27,704 nucleotides of DNA from Litorisediminicola beolgyonensis. GTDB lineage: Bacteria; Pseudomonadota; Alphaproteobacteria; Rhodobacterales; Rhodobacteraceae. Positions 6,732 to 14,135 of the stretch are shown in pieces (the stretch's first letter is position 1; the number at the start of each line of letters is the position of its first letter). Under the pieces are notes generated by a model, which saw only the letters and a list, made by a program, of their open reading frames with translations, had not been told where the DNA came from and did no database searches. The stretch is from NCBI RefSeq assembly GCF_042679605.1, contig NZ_JBHTMU010000048.1:1-27704 (forward strand). Direction: 5' to 3'. The position numbers and the translations under genes are program-made.

Positions 6732-7873
6732 TCTGTGACCCCGAACCGGGCCTCGGCCCGGTCGATTCCGTTGACCTGAAGGATCAGCCGGTGCGGCCCG
6801 GGGTGCCAGGTGAAGGTCGAGGCGTTTCTTTTCAGAAGATGCCGTGCCGACACCCGCTCATCCATCTTGGCTTCGAGCTTCAGCGTCTTGATCTTGAACA
6901 CCTTTTCCGCGACGCGGCCAGAGGGCCGATGGAATGCTATCCGGTAATCCACCATCGCCGTCACCGGGGCCTCCGCGGTCAGGACAACCTCGAACTCCAG
7001 CGCCGCGCCGATGCGCACACTCGGCGCCGCCACGGTCAGATCGGCCGCCACCGCCACATCCGGGTCGCAGCCGACCAGTCGCAACGCCTCGGGCTCGCCG
7101 CGCTTGACCGCGGTGCGCAGCGCGTGCCGGGTGATCCACCCCAATTCCTTGGAGGTCTGACGGTCCTCTGCCGCCCACTGAACGAGCCGCGAGGTCACAG
7201 CCCCGGGCACGATTTTCGATATGTCGTTCAGATGGTTAGCGACCGATCTTGTGACGTAGCGCGTGTCGTCCGCATGGAGCCGGTCGAGAAGCGGCAGGGG
7301 CCGCTCGGGATCGGTCCGGATGTTCGCAGCCCAAGGCAGACGCGGCCGCGTGCCCTCGCTCACCAGTCGGCGCACGTGGTATTTATCGTCCTCCACCCAG
7401 CGCTCCAGCCGCGCGAAGGTCTCGTCCGGCCAGCGGTTCAGGAATGGCCGGATGTAGAACTCCATCGAGAAGCGCCGCGTCGCGCGGTGCAGCAGATCGA
7501 GCGCGCGTTCGCGGTGATCCTCGAGACCATGCCGCACCGCCAGAACGCCGGGGACCGCATGAATGAAGCGCCCGAAGTCATTGTCTTTCAAGGAGGGATC
7601 GAGCTCGGGCGGCATCGCCGCCTCGAGCACCTCGGCCATCGCCGGAAAGGCGCGCGGCAACTGCCGCTCCAGCGCATCGGCGATCAGGTCGAGCCGCGCC
7701 AAAAGCGGCGTGCCGGGGAGCCCGGGCAGGACCTCGCCCAGAAACCGGTCCGGATCGAAGCCGGGCAAAACCGAATATTCCCGCGCCAGATCGCCGATGC
7801 TGTCCGGATTGAAGAGCTGGTCGGCCAGCGACACGCCCGTGCCGCCGCCCGCCCCGTCCGGTCCCCGCGCCAC
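6728..7873 (-). CDS. AlkC-like HEAT-repeat DNA alkylation repair glycosylase
   Basis: The 381-residue product has an N-terminal and central array of HEAT-like helices (about 60-270) and a beta-rich C-terminal domain (about 275-381, from VAAPSVRIGAALEFEVVL to RFGVTD). The segments SMEFYIRPFLNRWPDETF and DDKYHVRRLVSEGTRPRLPW are hallmarks of the AlkC/AlkD superfamily. The acidic candidates E138 and E173 lie in the regions used for catalysis. AlkC enzymes excise 3-methyladenine without flipping the base and carry a C-terminal Ig-like domain, which fits the layout here. The start is GTG at 7873, four bases after the SDR stop. A GTG 13 codons later (7834) is an alternative, since the first residues are Gly-rich and unconserved-looking. 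It is probably co-transcribed with the SDR. Confidence 0.85.
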   Translation of the reverse strand: MARGPDGAGGGTGVSLADQLFNPDSIGDLAREYSVLPGFDPDRFLGEVLPGLPGTPLLARLDLIADALERQLPRAFPAMAEVLEAAMPPELDPSLKDNDFGRFIHAVPGVLAVRHGLEDHRERALDLLHRATRRFSMEFYIRPFLNRWPDETFARLERWVEDDKYHVRRLVSEGTRPRLPWAANIRTDPERPLPLLDRLHADDTRYVTRSVANHLNDISKIVPGAVTSRLVQWAAEDRQTSKELGWITRHALRTAVKRGEPEALRLVGCDPDVAVAADLTVAAPSVRIGAALEFEVVLTAEAPVTAMVDYRIAFHRPSGRVAEKVFKIKTLKLEAKMDERVSARHLLKRNASTFTWHPGPHRLILQVNGIDRAEARFGVTD

Positions 7874-7876
7874 CGC

Positions 7877-8656
7877 TCAGAGCGTGACGTTGGTGGCGCC
7901 GCCGTCGAGAAGCACGTTCTGCCCGACCATGAAACCCGCATATTGCGAGCACATGAAGGCGCAGGTCTGGCCGAACTCCTCGGGCGTGCCGTAGCGCCGC
8001 GCCGGGATCGTCGCTTCCCGCTGCTTCTGCGCCTCGTCCATCGAGACGCCCTGCTGCTCGGACACGCCCTTGTCGAGCGAGGTGGCCCGGTCGGTGGCGT
8101 GGATTCCCGGCAGGAGGTTGTTGATGACGACCCCATGCGGCGCGACCTGACGCGAGGTGCCCGCGACAAAGCCCGTCAGGCCCGTCCGGGCCGAGTTCGA
8201 CAGGCCCAGAACGGCGACCGGCGATTTGACCGACACCGAGGTGATGTTGACGACCCGTCCCCAGCCGCGCTCCATCATGCCCGGCAGCGTCGCCTGCATC
8301 AGCGCAATCGGCGTCAGCATGTTGGCATCGAGCGCGGCGATGAAATCCTCGCGGCTCCAGTCCGACCACAGGCCCGGCGGCGGGCCGCCCGCGTTGGTCA
8401 CGAGAATGTCGACCGCGCCCGCGGCCTCGAGCACACGGGCCCGGCCGTCTTCCGAGACGATATCGGCCGCCACCGCGGTGACCTCGACGCCGAAGCGGTC
8501 GCGAATCGACGCGGCTGTCTCCTCCAGCGCGTCGGCGCCGCGCGCGTTCAGCACAAGGTTGCACCCCGCCTCTGCCAGGGCTTCGGCGCAGCCGCGCCCG
8601 AGCCCCTTGGACGACGCCGTGACCAGCGCCCGCTTGCCGCGAATTCCCAGATCCAT
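7877..8656 (-). CDS. SDR-family oxidoreductase with altered catalytic residues
   Basis: A 259-residue short-chain dehydrogenase/reductase fold. The nucleotide-binding motif TASSKGLG is at 13-20 and the structural NAG at 88-90. The catalytic serine is in NITS (S140), and the C-terminal signature is GQNVLLDGGATNVTL. Where classical SDRs have YxxxK, this protein has S153-N-S-A-R157 (GLSNSARTGL), so both the catalytic Tyr and Lys are replaced. This looks like a recognised SDR subgroup of 3-oxoacyl-ACP-reductase-like proteins rather than a random mutation, because the surrounding SVKSPVAVLGLSNSAR is coherent. Whether it is an active oxidoreductase is unclear. The start ATG at 8656 follows GGGAGGAACGAG. 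It is transcribed ahead of the AlkC-like gene. Confidence 0.9.
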   Translation of the reverse strand: MDLGIRGKRALVTASSKGLGRGCAEALAEAGCNLVLNARGADALEETAASIRDRFGVEVTAVAADIVSEDGRARVLEAAGAVDILVTNAGGPPPGLWSDWSREDFIAALDANMLTPIALMQATLPGMMERGWGRVVNITSVSVKSPVAVLGLSNSARTGLTGFVAGTSRQVAPHGVVINNLLPGIHATDRATSLDKGVSEQQGVSMDEAQKQREATIPARRYGTPEEFGQTCAFMCSQYAGFMVGQNVLLDGGATNVTL

Positions 8657-8740
8657 CTCGTTCCTCCCGCGTCCGCCCCGTCGGCAAATCGCCGGGCCGG
8701 GGACCATTTGATGACACATTCTCTTTTCATAATTCGGACT

Positions 8741-8746
8741 TATAAT
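8741..8746 (+). promoter_or_regulatory. Possible -10 box (TATAAT) for the Hint protein gene
   Basis: A perfect TATAAT lies 45 bases upstream of the GTG start, in an unusually AT-rich 60-bp gap between divergent genes. The best -35 candidate (TTCTCT at 8719-8724, 16-bp spacer) is poor, so the call is tentative. Confidence 0.4.
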
Positions 8747-8790
8747 GAAGGCTTAAAGGTGCGCGGTGGTCGCGGGCCGGAAAGGTCGCG

Positions 8791-9807
8791 GTGAGCAGGC
8801 ACTTGGACGATAGACCGGCGCAGAGTATCGCCGCCTACCGGGCGGACCATTTCCGCGTCATCAACGGGGCCAATCTCGGCGACGGGATCGCACCGTCCGA
8901 CGAGCTGATGCTCGACGATATCTATCACCTGTCGCCCGTTGCGAGCCTTGCGCGCCTGTCGGTCATCGCCCAGGCGGAGCCGCCCCTGATCATCGCGCCG
9001 GACACCGAGATCGGGCGCGCGGGTGCCGATCTGCATCTCGACTGCACGCTGACCTTCATGTCCGGCGACGGCGTGACCACCGAGGCGCTGGTGCTGGTGG
9101 AAACCGACGAGGACGGCCATATCGCCGAGGTCTATATGCTGCCCCTCGCGCCGCTCGAGCCGCGGCTCGATTACGCGCTGGTCGGAATCGACACCGAGGC
9201 GGCGCAGCGGACATTCGCGCAGATCGCCTGCGTCTCCTTCACCCGCGGCACACTCATCACCATGGCCTCGGGCGCCCAGCGCGGGGTCGAGGATCTGCGT
9301 CCCGGCGACCGGGTCCTGACCCGCGATCACGGGCCGCAGGAGATCCGCTGGATCGGTCAAAGCACCACCCGCGCAACCGGCGCTTTCGCACCGATCCTGA
9401 TCCGGGCGGGCGCTTTGAACAACGCCAACGACCTCCTGGTGAGCCCGGACCATCGGCTCTTCATCTACCAGCGCTCCGACCGCGTCGGTGCCGGGCGCGC
9501 CGAGCTTCTGGTGCGCGCCCGGCATCTCGTGAACGGAACGACGATCCTGCGCCAGTCGGGCGGCTTCGTGGATTACTTCCAGATGCTCTTCGACCACCAT
9601 CAGATCATCTTCGCCGAGGGCATCGCCGCGGAATCCATGCTGGTCGACACGCGCACCCGCGCGGTGCTGCCGAAAGAGGTCACGCAGCGGCTGAAGCAGC
9701 TCGTGCCCGGCCATTCCGACAGCGCCCATCGCGAGTTCGAGGTGCAGGAAGCGCTCCTGCGCCGCGCCGACATTGCCGAGATCCTGCGCAAGAGCTCTGC
9801 CGGATAG
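8791..9807 (+). CDS. Hint (Hedgehog/intein) domain protein
   Basis: A 338-residue protein with a Hint_2-like domain. It begins at C147 in CVSFTRGTLITMASGAQRGV, continues with EDLRPGDRVLTRDHGPQEIRWIG (167-189), and has the block-B-like SPDHRLFIY (218-226). It ends near HHQIIFAEGIAAESM (269-283). The N-terminal 140 residues contain repeated hydrophobic strands but no domain I recognise. Hint domains can self-cleave peptide bonds through the first cysteine. Stand-alone Hint_2 proteins are frequent in Rhodobacterales and their roles are largely unknown. The GTG start follows GGAAAGG. The stop is two bases from that of the convergent SnoaL-like gene. Confidence 0.88.
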   Translation: MSRHLDDRPAQSIAAYRADHFRVINGANLGDGIAPSDELMLDDIYHLSPVASLARLSVIAQAEPPLIIAPDTEIGRAGADLHLDCTLTFMSGDGVTTEALVLVETDEDGHIAEVYMLPLAPLEPRLDYALVGIDTEAAQRTFAQIACVSFTRGTLITMASGAQRGVEDLRPGDRVLTRDHGPQEIRWIGQSTTRATGAFAPILIRAGALNNANDLLVSPDHRLFIYQRSDRVGAGRAELLVRARHLVNGTTILRQSGGFVDYFQMLFDHHQIIFAEGIAAESMLVDTRTRAVLPKEVTQRLKQLVPGHSDSAHREFEVQEALLRRADIAEILRKSSAG

Positions 9808-9809
9808 GT

Positions 9810-10181
9810 CTAGCCCATCGTGTAGAAGAACTCTTCCCGCACGATCTTGCCATCGGCGACATGGTAGACGCCGACCTCTTCCATCTGGACGCGCTGCCCG
9901 TTCGACCTGTCCGTCGCATCGACCTTAAAGACCACGGCGAAGCGGTCGTCGCCATGCAGGAAGGGCCCGGAGGTTTCGGTCGAGTGCTCCTCCATCGCCG
10001 TTTCCCACCATTCATGCTTGCCGTGGATGCCCGCGCGCCCCTCGGTCACCCGGCTGCCGCTTGGACCATCCATCGCCTCGACCGAAATGGCGTCCTCGGA
10101 GTAGAGCCGGTCGACATTGGCACGGGCCTTGCCATTGCGGCATCCTGCGACGAGCTCTTCTGCAATCTCTTTCAGGGTCAT
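9810..10181 (-). CDS. NTF2/SnoaL-like protein
   Basis: A small, 123-residue protein with the cone-shaped NTF2-like fold pattern: an N-terminal helix (MTLKEIAEELVAGCRNGKA), the YSEDAISVEA strand, GIHGKHEWWET, and C-terminal strands ending VYHVADGKIVREEFFYTMG. The latter is typical of the SnoaL-like branch. Members include polyketide cyclases, epoxide hydrolases and non-catalytic binding proteins, so no reaction can be assigned. ATG 10181 is preceded by GGAGACAGATC. It is convergent with the Hint gene. Confidence 0.85.
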   Translation of the reverse strand: MTLKEIAEELVAGCRNGKARANVDRLYSEDAISVEAMDGPSGSRVTEGRAGIHGKHEWWETAMEEHSTETSGPFLHGDDRFAVVFKVDATDRSNGQRVQMEEVGVYHVADGKIVREEFFYTMG

Positions 10182-10281
10182 GATCTGTCTCCATCAAAAT
10201 GTTCACTTAATGTTCCCGACCATGCCGGAGAGACCGATTCCCCGCAAGCGCTTTGCAAAGGCCCCGGCGCAGCGCCGCCGA

Positions 10282-10536
10282 TCAATGCGAGCGCAGCGCC
10301 TCGATCAGCTCGTCCTTGGTCATGTCCGACCGCCCGTCAATGCCGATCTCCTGCGCGCGCTCGTAGAGCTCGTCCTTCGTCCAGTCTTCGTAGGGCGGAG
10401 CCTTGCCGCCTTTCTCTGACGGGTTCATGCCATCGTTCGCCTGCGCATTGGCGATGCGCGCGGCTTTCTCCTTCGACATGCCCTCGTCGCGCAGGTCGTC
10501 GTAAAGCTTCTCGTTCTTGATGCTCGGCCGGTCCAT
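10282..10536 (-). CDS. DUF7218/Rho N-terminal-like small protein
   Basis: An 84-residue acidic, lysine-rich protein. The first half (RPSIKNEKLYDDLRDEGMSKEKAARIANA) is the helix-rich module I associate with DUF7218-type proteins. The second half (YEDWTKDELYERAQEIGIDGRSDMTKDELIEALRSH) is a Rho_N/SAP-like helix-extended-helix fold with paired TKDEL motifs, usually nucleic-acid binding. I chose the ATG at 10536 because AAAGG lies at proper distance from it; the in-frame ATG at 10545 has that sequence directly abutting it. It may be a stress-related nucleoid or RNA-binding protein, which is inference. Confidence 0.8.
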   Translation of the reverse strand: MDRPSIKNEKLYDDLRDEGMSKEKAARIANAQANDGMNPSEKGGKAPPYEDWTKDELYERAQEIGIDGRSDMTKDELIEALRSH

Positions 10537-10624
10537 CGGGGTCATCCTTTCTCTGTTTGCGACCCAACAAACGGGCCTCGGGCACGGTTCCTCCGGCCTG
10601 GGCGCGCGCGGCCGGCGTCGGGCC

Positions 10625-10648
10625 GCGTATTTGCCAAAAAGAAGAAGC
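10625..10648 (+). repeat. Short A-rich intergenic motif, copy 1
   Basis: GCGTATTTG-CC-AAAAAGAAGAAGC recurs at 18793-18815 with only a small change in the middle. Both copies lie on the coding strand, 50-75 bases upstream of a plus-strand start (prfC here, mtnP there). It may be a 5'-UTR or promoter-proximal element shared across this genome. Confidence 0.5.
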
Positions 10649-10697
10649 TGCATGCGCGCGATGGACGGACCCGTCGCGCCCGGCTATATGCCGCGCC

Positions 10698-12305
10698 ATG
10701 CTGGATACCGCTTCGAACCGCCCCGCCCTGCCGCCCGAGATCGCGCGCCGTCGCACCTTTGCGATCATCAGCCATCCGGATGCCGGCAAGACCACGCTGA
10801 CCGAGAAATTCCTGCTTTTCGGCGGCGCGATCCAGATGGCCGGTCAGGTCCGCGCCAAGGGCGAGGCGCGGCGGACGCGGTCGGATTTCATGCAGATGGA
10901 GAAGGACCGGGGGATCTCGGTCTCGGCCTCGGCCATGTCCTTCGATTATCGCGAGTTCCGCTTCAATCTCGTCGACACGCCCGGCCACTCGGATTTCTCC
11001 GAGGACACCTACCGCACCCTGACCGCCGTCGATGCCGCGATCATGGTGATCGATGGCGCCAAGGGGGTCGAGAGCCAGACACGGAAGTTGTTCGAGGTCT
11101 GCCGGTTGCGCGATCTGCCGATCCTGACCTTCTGCAACAAGATGGACCGGGAGAGCCGCGACGTCTTCGAGATCATCGATGAGATCCAGGAAAACCTCGC
11201 CATCGACGTGACGCCCGCCTCTTGGCCCATCGGCCAGGGGCGCGATTTCGTCGGCGCCTATGACATGCTGAACGACCGGCTCGAGCTGATGGACCGGGCC
11301 GATCGCAACAAGGTGGCCGAGACCATCCGCCTGACCGGGCTCGACGATCCGAAGCTGGCCGAGCACGTGCCCGCGCATCTCCTCGACCAGCTCCGCGAGG
11401 AGGTCGAGATGGCCCGCGAGCTGTTGCCGACGCTCGATCGGCAATCGGTGCTCGAAGGGCACATGACGCCGATCTGGTTCGGCTCGGCGATCAACTCCTT
11501 CGGCGTGAAGGAGCTGATGGACGGGATCGGCCGCCTCGCCCCCGAGCCGCAGCCGCAGCAGGCCGAGCCCCGCCAGATCGCCCCCGAAGAGGACAAGGTC
11601 GCGGGCTTCGTCTTCAAGGTCCAGGCCAACATGGACCCCAAGCACCGCGACCGCGTGGCCTTCGTGCGGCTCGCGTCGGGGCATTTCGAGCGCGGGATGA
11701 AGCTCACCCATGTGCGCTCGAAGAAACCGATGGCGATCACCAACCCGGTGCTCTTCCTCGCCTCCGACCGCGAACTGGCCGAAGAGGCCTGGGCGGGCGA
11801 CATCATCGGCATCCCCAATCACGGCCAGCTCCGGATCGGCGACACCCTGACCGAGGGCGAGATGCTGAAGGCCACGGGCATCCCCTCCTTCGCGCCGGAG
11901 CTTCTGCAGGGCGTGCGCGCGGGCGATCCGATGAAGGCCAAGCATCTCGAGAAGGCGCTGATGCAATTTGCCGAGGAAGGCGCGGCCAAGGTCTTCAAGC
12001 CCGATATCGGCTCTGGCTTTATCGTCGGCGTCGTCGGCCAGCTGCAATTCGAGGTGCTGGGCAGCCGGATCGAGCTCGAATACGGTCTGCCGGTGCGCTT
12101 CGAGGCGTCGCAATTCACCTCGGCCCGCTGGGTGCACGGTCCCCGCGACAAGGTCGAGGCCTTCGCCGCGAAGAACAAGCAGCACATCGCGCATGACAAT
12201 GATGGCGACGTGGTCTACCTGACGCGGCTGCAATGGGACATCGACCGGGTCGAGCGCGACTATCCCGAGATCACGCTCTCGGCCACCAAGGAAATGATGG
12301 TCTGA
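10698..12305 (+). CDS. prfC: Peptide chain release factor 3
   Basis: A 535-residue translational GTPase that removes RF1/RF2 from the ribosome after peptide release. The GTP-binding motifs are intact: G1 SHPDAGKT (25-32), G2-like region MQMEKDRGISVS (65-76), G3 DTPGH (93-97) and G4 NKMD (147-150). The RF3-specific stretches TLTAVDAAIMVIDGAKGVE, QANMDPKHRDRVAFVRLASG and GIPSFAPELLQGVRAGDP are present, and the length matches the usual 529-535. The ATG at 10698 gives an N-terminus (MLDTASNRPALPPEIARRRTF) in line with the family; upstream extensions in frame look non-coding. It has no operon partner and stands between opposite-strand genes. Confidence 0.96.
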   Translation: MLDTASNRPALPPEIARRRTFAIISHPDAGKTTLTEKFLLFGGAIQMAGQVRAKGEARRTRSDFMQMEKDRGISVSASAMSFDYREFRFNLVDTPGHSDFSEDTYRTLTAVDAAIMVIDGAKGVESQTRKLFEVCRLRDLPILTFCNKMDRESRDVFEIIDEIQENLAIDVTPASWPIGQGRDFVGAYDMLNDRLELMDRADRNKVAETIRLTGLDDPKLAEHVPAHLLDQLREEVEMARELLPTLDRQSVLEGHMTPIWFGSAINSFGVKELMDGIGRLAPEPQPQQAEPRQIAPEEDKVAGFVFKVQANMDPKHRDRVAFVRLASGHFERGMKLTHVRSKKPMAITNPVLFLASDRELAEEAWAGDIIGIPNHGQLRIGDTLTEGEMLKATGIPSFAPELLQGVRAGDPMKAKHLEKALMQFAEEGAAKVFKPDIGSGFIVGVVGQLQFEVLGSRIELEYGLPVRFEASQFTSARWVHGPRDKVEAFAAKNKQHIAHDNDGDVVYLTRLQWDIDRVERDYPEITLSATKEMMV

Positions 12306-12328
12306 CCCTGCGCGCCGAGCCCTTGGCC

Positions 12329-12371
12329 TCATCTGTCGGATAAATATCCCGGAGAGCGCGAGAGGCAGCGC
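12329..12371. repeat. Structured intergenic repeat, copy 2
   Basis: The 30 bases at 12342-12371 are identical to 207-236 and are preceded by the same TCATCTGTC. After the shared core this copy continues into a different inverted repeat (12368-12394) in place of the GCGAGAGGC hairpin of copy 1, so the head is conserved and the stem part varies. Confidence 0.7.
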
Positions 12372-12403
12372 GATGATCGGGACGATCAGCGCGCCAGACA
12401 TGC

Positions 12404-12430
12404 CGGGGCGCGCAGGCGCCCCGTCCTTTC
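12404..12430 (+). terminator. Possible prfC terminator
   Basis: CGGGGCGC pairs with GCGCCCCG over the four-base loop GCAG, followed by TCCTTTC. The stem is strong but the T tract is weak, and it lies about 100 bases after the prfC stop. Confidence 0.4.
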
Positions 12431-12457
12431 GGAAAATCGGCTCGGGAAAGCGGTGTT

Positions 12458-12498
12458 CGGCACCCGGTTGGGGCAGGAATGTCCCCGCCCGGGTGCCG
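12458..12498. repeat. Nested 41-bp inverted repeat
   Basis: Ten-base outer arms CGGCACCCGG and CCGGGTGCCG enclose an inner GGGG (12470-12473)/CCCC (12483-12486) stem. No T tract follows on either strand. It could block transcription from both convergent genes, be part of an unrecognised small RNA, or be a protein-binding site. Confidence 0.5.
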
Positions 12499-12712
12499 CC
12501 GTTCCAGGCGTCGGCACGAAACCTGCCTTCTGCAGGGGCCGAGCGCCGCTCCGCGCGTTCTGCGCGGTGGTCGATCTGGCCAGAGACCGGCCGATCCCCA
12601 ATCTGCCCGGGCCGCGCGGTCCTGCTCAAGACGCGGGGCTGGCCGACGGGGCGGGTCCTGGCATTCAGCCCCGAACCTGCCTCGGTGATATCGGCTTAAC
12701 CTTAATCGACGG

Positions 12713-13471
12713 TTAACGGGACGGCCGCGCCGTGACCGCGCGGCGCAATTCCTCGACCAGTGTCTCGCGCGGCAGACCGCTCCGCGCTTCGAGCCGTTTC
12801 AGGCCGAAATGCACCCGCGCCATCTCTTGGTAATAGCTCGTATAGGCGTAGTTCGTCGCCGCGCCCGCCGCCGCACCGATCACCGGGATGGTCTGGGTGG
12901 CCAGCTTCTGGCCCATCACCGTCGCGAGACGCGGGGCGATCCGGGCCAGAAGACCATGCACGGTCGCGCCCGTCAGCGTCACCCGCGCGGTCAGAAAGGC
13001 CATGTCCGCGCCGTCATCGCTGGCCAGCGGCCCGGCCGAGCCGAAGACCGCGAGGCATTCCTTCTGCACCTCCGGGTCGTCGGGGTCGAAGCCATGCTCG
13101 GCGGCAATCCCCTGGATCGCGCGCAGAAGCACCGTTGTCGTGACCGGAAGCTCTGCCAGCGCCGTCGGCAAACCGCCCGCGCCGCCCGCCGCCCCCATCG
13201 CCGTGGTGAGCGCGGTGTTGAGCCAGCCCTTCTGGTCCGGGACCACGCTCCGCGACTGCGCCGCGGCCCGGAGCGCGACTTCGAGCGCGCGCGTCGTGGC
13301 CTCTTCCAGCCGGTCCTTCACGCGGTCCGGCAGCCGTTCGAGCAGGTTCTCGGCCTGCCCGCCGACGATGTTCAGGATCTGGATGCCGACGCCGCTCGCG
13401 GCGCGGTGGCGCCGGGCCAGCTCGGCGATGTCAGTGCGAATGTCCGCGGCCACGAGATCGGTTCCCGTCAC
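12713..13471 (-). CDS. EcsC-family protein
   Basis: A 252-residue protein resembling the EcsC family. Its central region is glycine/alanine-rich and hydrophobic (NTALTTAMGAAGGAGGLPTALAELPVTTTVLLRAIQGIA, then IPVIGAAAGAATNYAYTSYYQEMARVHFGLKRLEARSG). The NYAYTSYYQEMARVHF segment is the part I recognise. In Bacillus, EcsC is linked to the EcsAB ABC transporter, but in proteobacteria it occurs alone and its role is unknown. No ABC genes are nearby. The GTG start at 13471 follows GGGAGGG at good spacing. The stop codon overlaps a TTAA-N7-TTAA sequence. Confidence 0.85.
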   Translation of the reverse strand: MTGTDLVAADIRTDIAELARRHRAASGVGIQILNIVGGQAENLLERLPDRVKDRLEEATTRALEVALRAAAQSRSVVPDQKGWLNTALTTAMGAAGGAGGLPTALAELPVTTTVLLRAIQGIAAEHGFDPDDPEVQKECLAVFGSAGPLASDDGADMAFLTARVTLTGATVHGLLARIAPRLATVMGQKLATQTIPVIGAAAGAATNYAYTSYYQEMARVHFGLKRLEARSGLPRETLVEELRRAVTARPSR

Positions 13472-13524
13472 GCCCTACCCTCCCAATGTTGACAGCCTTA
13501 ACATGGGGCGCGGGCGCGCGCGGT

Positions 13525-14007
13525 TCAACGGGCCTTTTCGACGAGCCCCGCGATCCCGTCCCAGGCGCCCGGTTCGAGCGCCAGCGTGAGCACGCGCTCG
13601 GGATTCGTGGGCGGCGGCATCTCGATCTCGCCCGAGCGTTCGAAGCCGAAGCGCGCGTAATAGGGCGCGTCTCCCACCAGCAGAACCCGCGACCAGCGCC
13701 CGCGCGCGCGTTCGAGCGAGCCCTGGATCAAGGCCGCGCCGAGACCCTCGCCCTGGGCGGTCGGATGCACCGCGACCGGCCCAAGAAGCAGCACCTCCGC
13801 CGCGCCCACGCGCACTGGCCAGTAGCGGATCGCGCCGCCCAGTCGCCGGGCCTCGTCGCGCGCCACGAGGCAAAGTTCCGGCACCGGCGGCACGTCGTCG
13901 CGCAGGCGGTAGGAGGACAAAGCCGTGCGGCCCGGCGCAAAGCAGAGATCGTAGAGTGCCTCGACCTCCCACCAATCCTCGTCAGTTTCGCGGCTCAGGG
14001 TGAACAC
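13525..14007 (-). CDS. GNAT family N-acetyltransferase, YhbS-like
   Basis: A 160-residue GNAT protein. Motif A is LLLGPVAVHPTAQGEGLGAALIQGSLERA (73-101), with acetyl-CoA-binding Q85-G-E-G-L-G. Motif B contains VGDAPYYARFGFERSG (111-126), which is characteristic of the YhbS subgroup. The substrate is unknown. It lies on the same strand as the EcsC gene with a 53-base gap, so co-transcription is possible. The start is GTG at 14007 and the Shine-Dalgarno is weak, so an internal start cannot be excluded. Confidence 0.88.
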   Translation of the reverse strand: MFTLSRETDEDWWEVEALYDLCFAPGRTALSSYRLRDDVPPVPELCLVARDEARRLGGAIRYWPVRVGAAEVLLLGPVAVHPTAQGEGLGAALIQGSLERARGRWSRVLLVGDAPYYARFGFERSGEIEMPPPTNPERVLTLALEPGAWDGIAGLVEKAR

Positions 14008-14135
14008 GGGCGGTCGTGGCGCTCCATCGCGGGCAAGTGTTTGAACCTCTGGCGCATTCGGTTACCTATGCGCCGGACCCTGCGCCTAGCACGCGCGCCC
14101 GGCCCGGGCAAATGCCCGCCTGACAGGAGAGAGCG

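Larger units (their letters stand above)
12306..12712. other. Gene-free convergent intergenic stretch with three inverted repeats
   Basis: No credible gene lies in this 407-bp gap between the 3' ends of prfC and the EcsC gene. It holds a repeat core (12329-12371) and three consecutive inverted repeats. The first is GCGCGATGATCG (12368-12379) with CGATCAGCGCGC (12383-12394), one mismatch. The second is CGGGGCGC (12404-12411) with GCGCCCCG (12416-12423). The third is CGGCACCCGG (12458-12467) with CCGGGTGCCG (12489-12498). The right end has TTAA-N7-TTAA at 12702-12716. Short open frames here have Arg/Pro/Ser-rich, noise-like translations. Confidence 0.6.

Noticed and set aside
6791..8794. Plus-strand 667-codon open frame
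   Set aside because: Antisense to the AlkC-like and SDR genes; its Arg/His/Gln-rich translation is the usual shadow of high-GC coding DNA.
10542..12629. Minus-strand 695-codon open frame
   Set aside because: Antisense to prfC, whose motifs are unambiguous.
12373..12716. Short plus-strand frames of 69-108 codons in the prfC-EcsC gap
   Set aside because: Arg/Pro/Ser-rich noise across hairpins, with no Shine-Dalgarno and no similarity to known proteins.
13486..13504. Small inverted repeat ATGTT...AACAT upstream of the EcsC gene
   Set aside because: Arms of only five bases with a nine-base spacer; within what chance allows.
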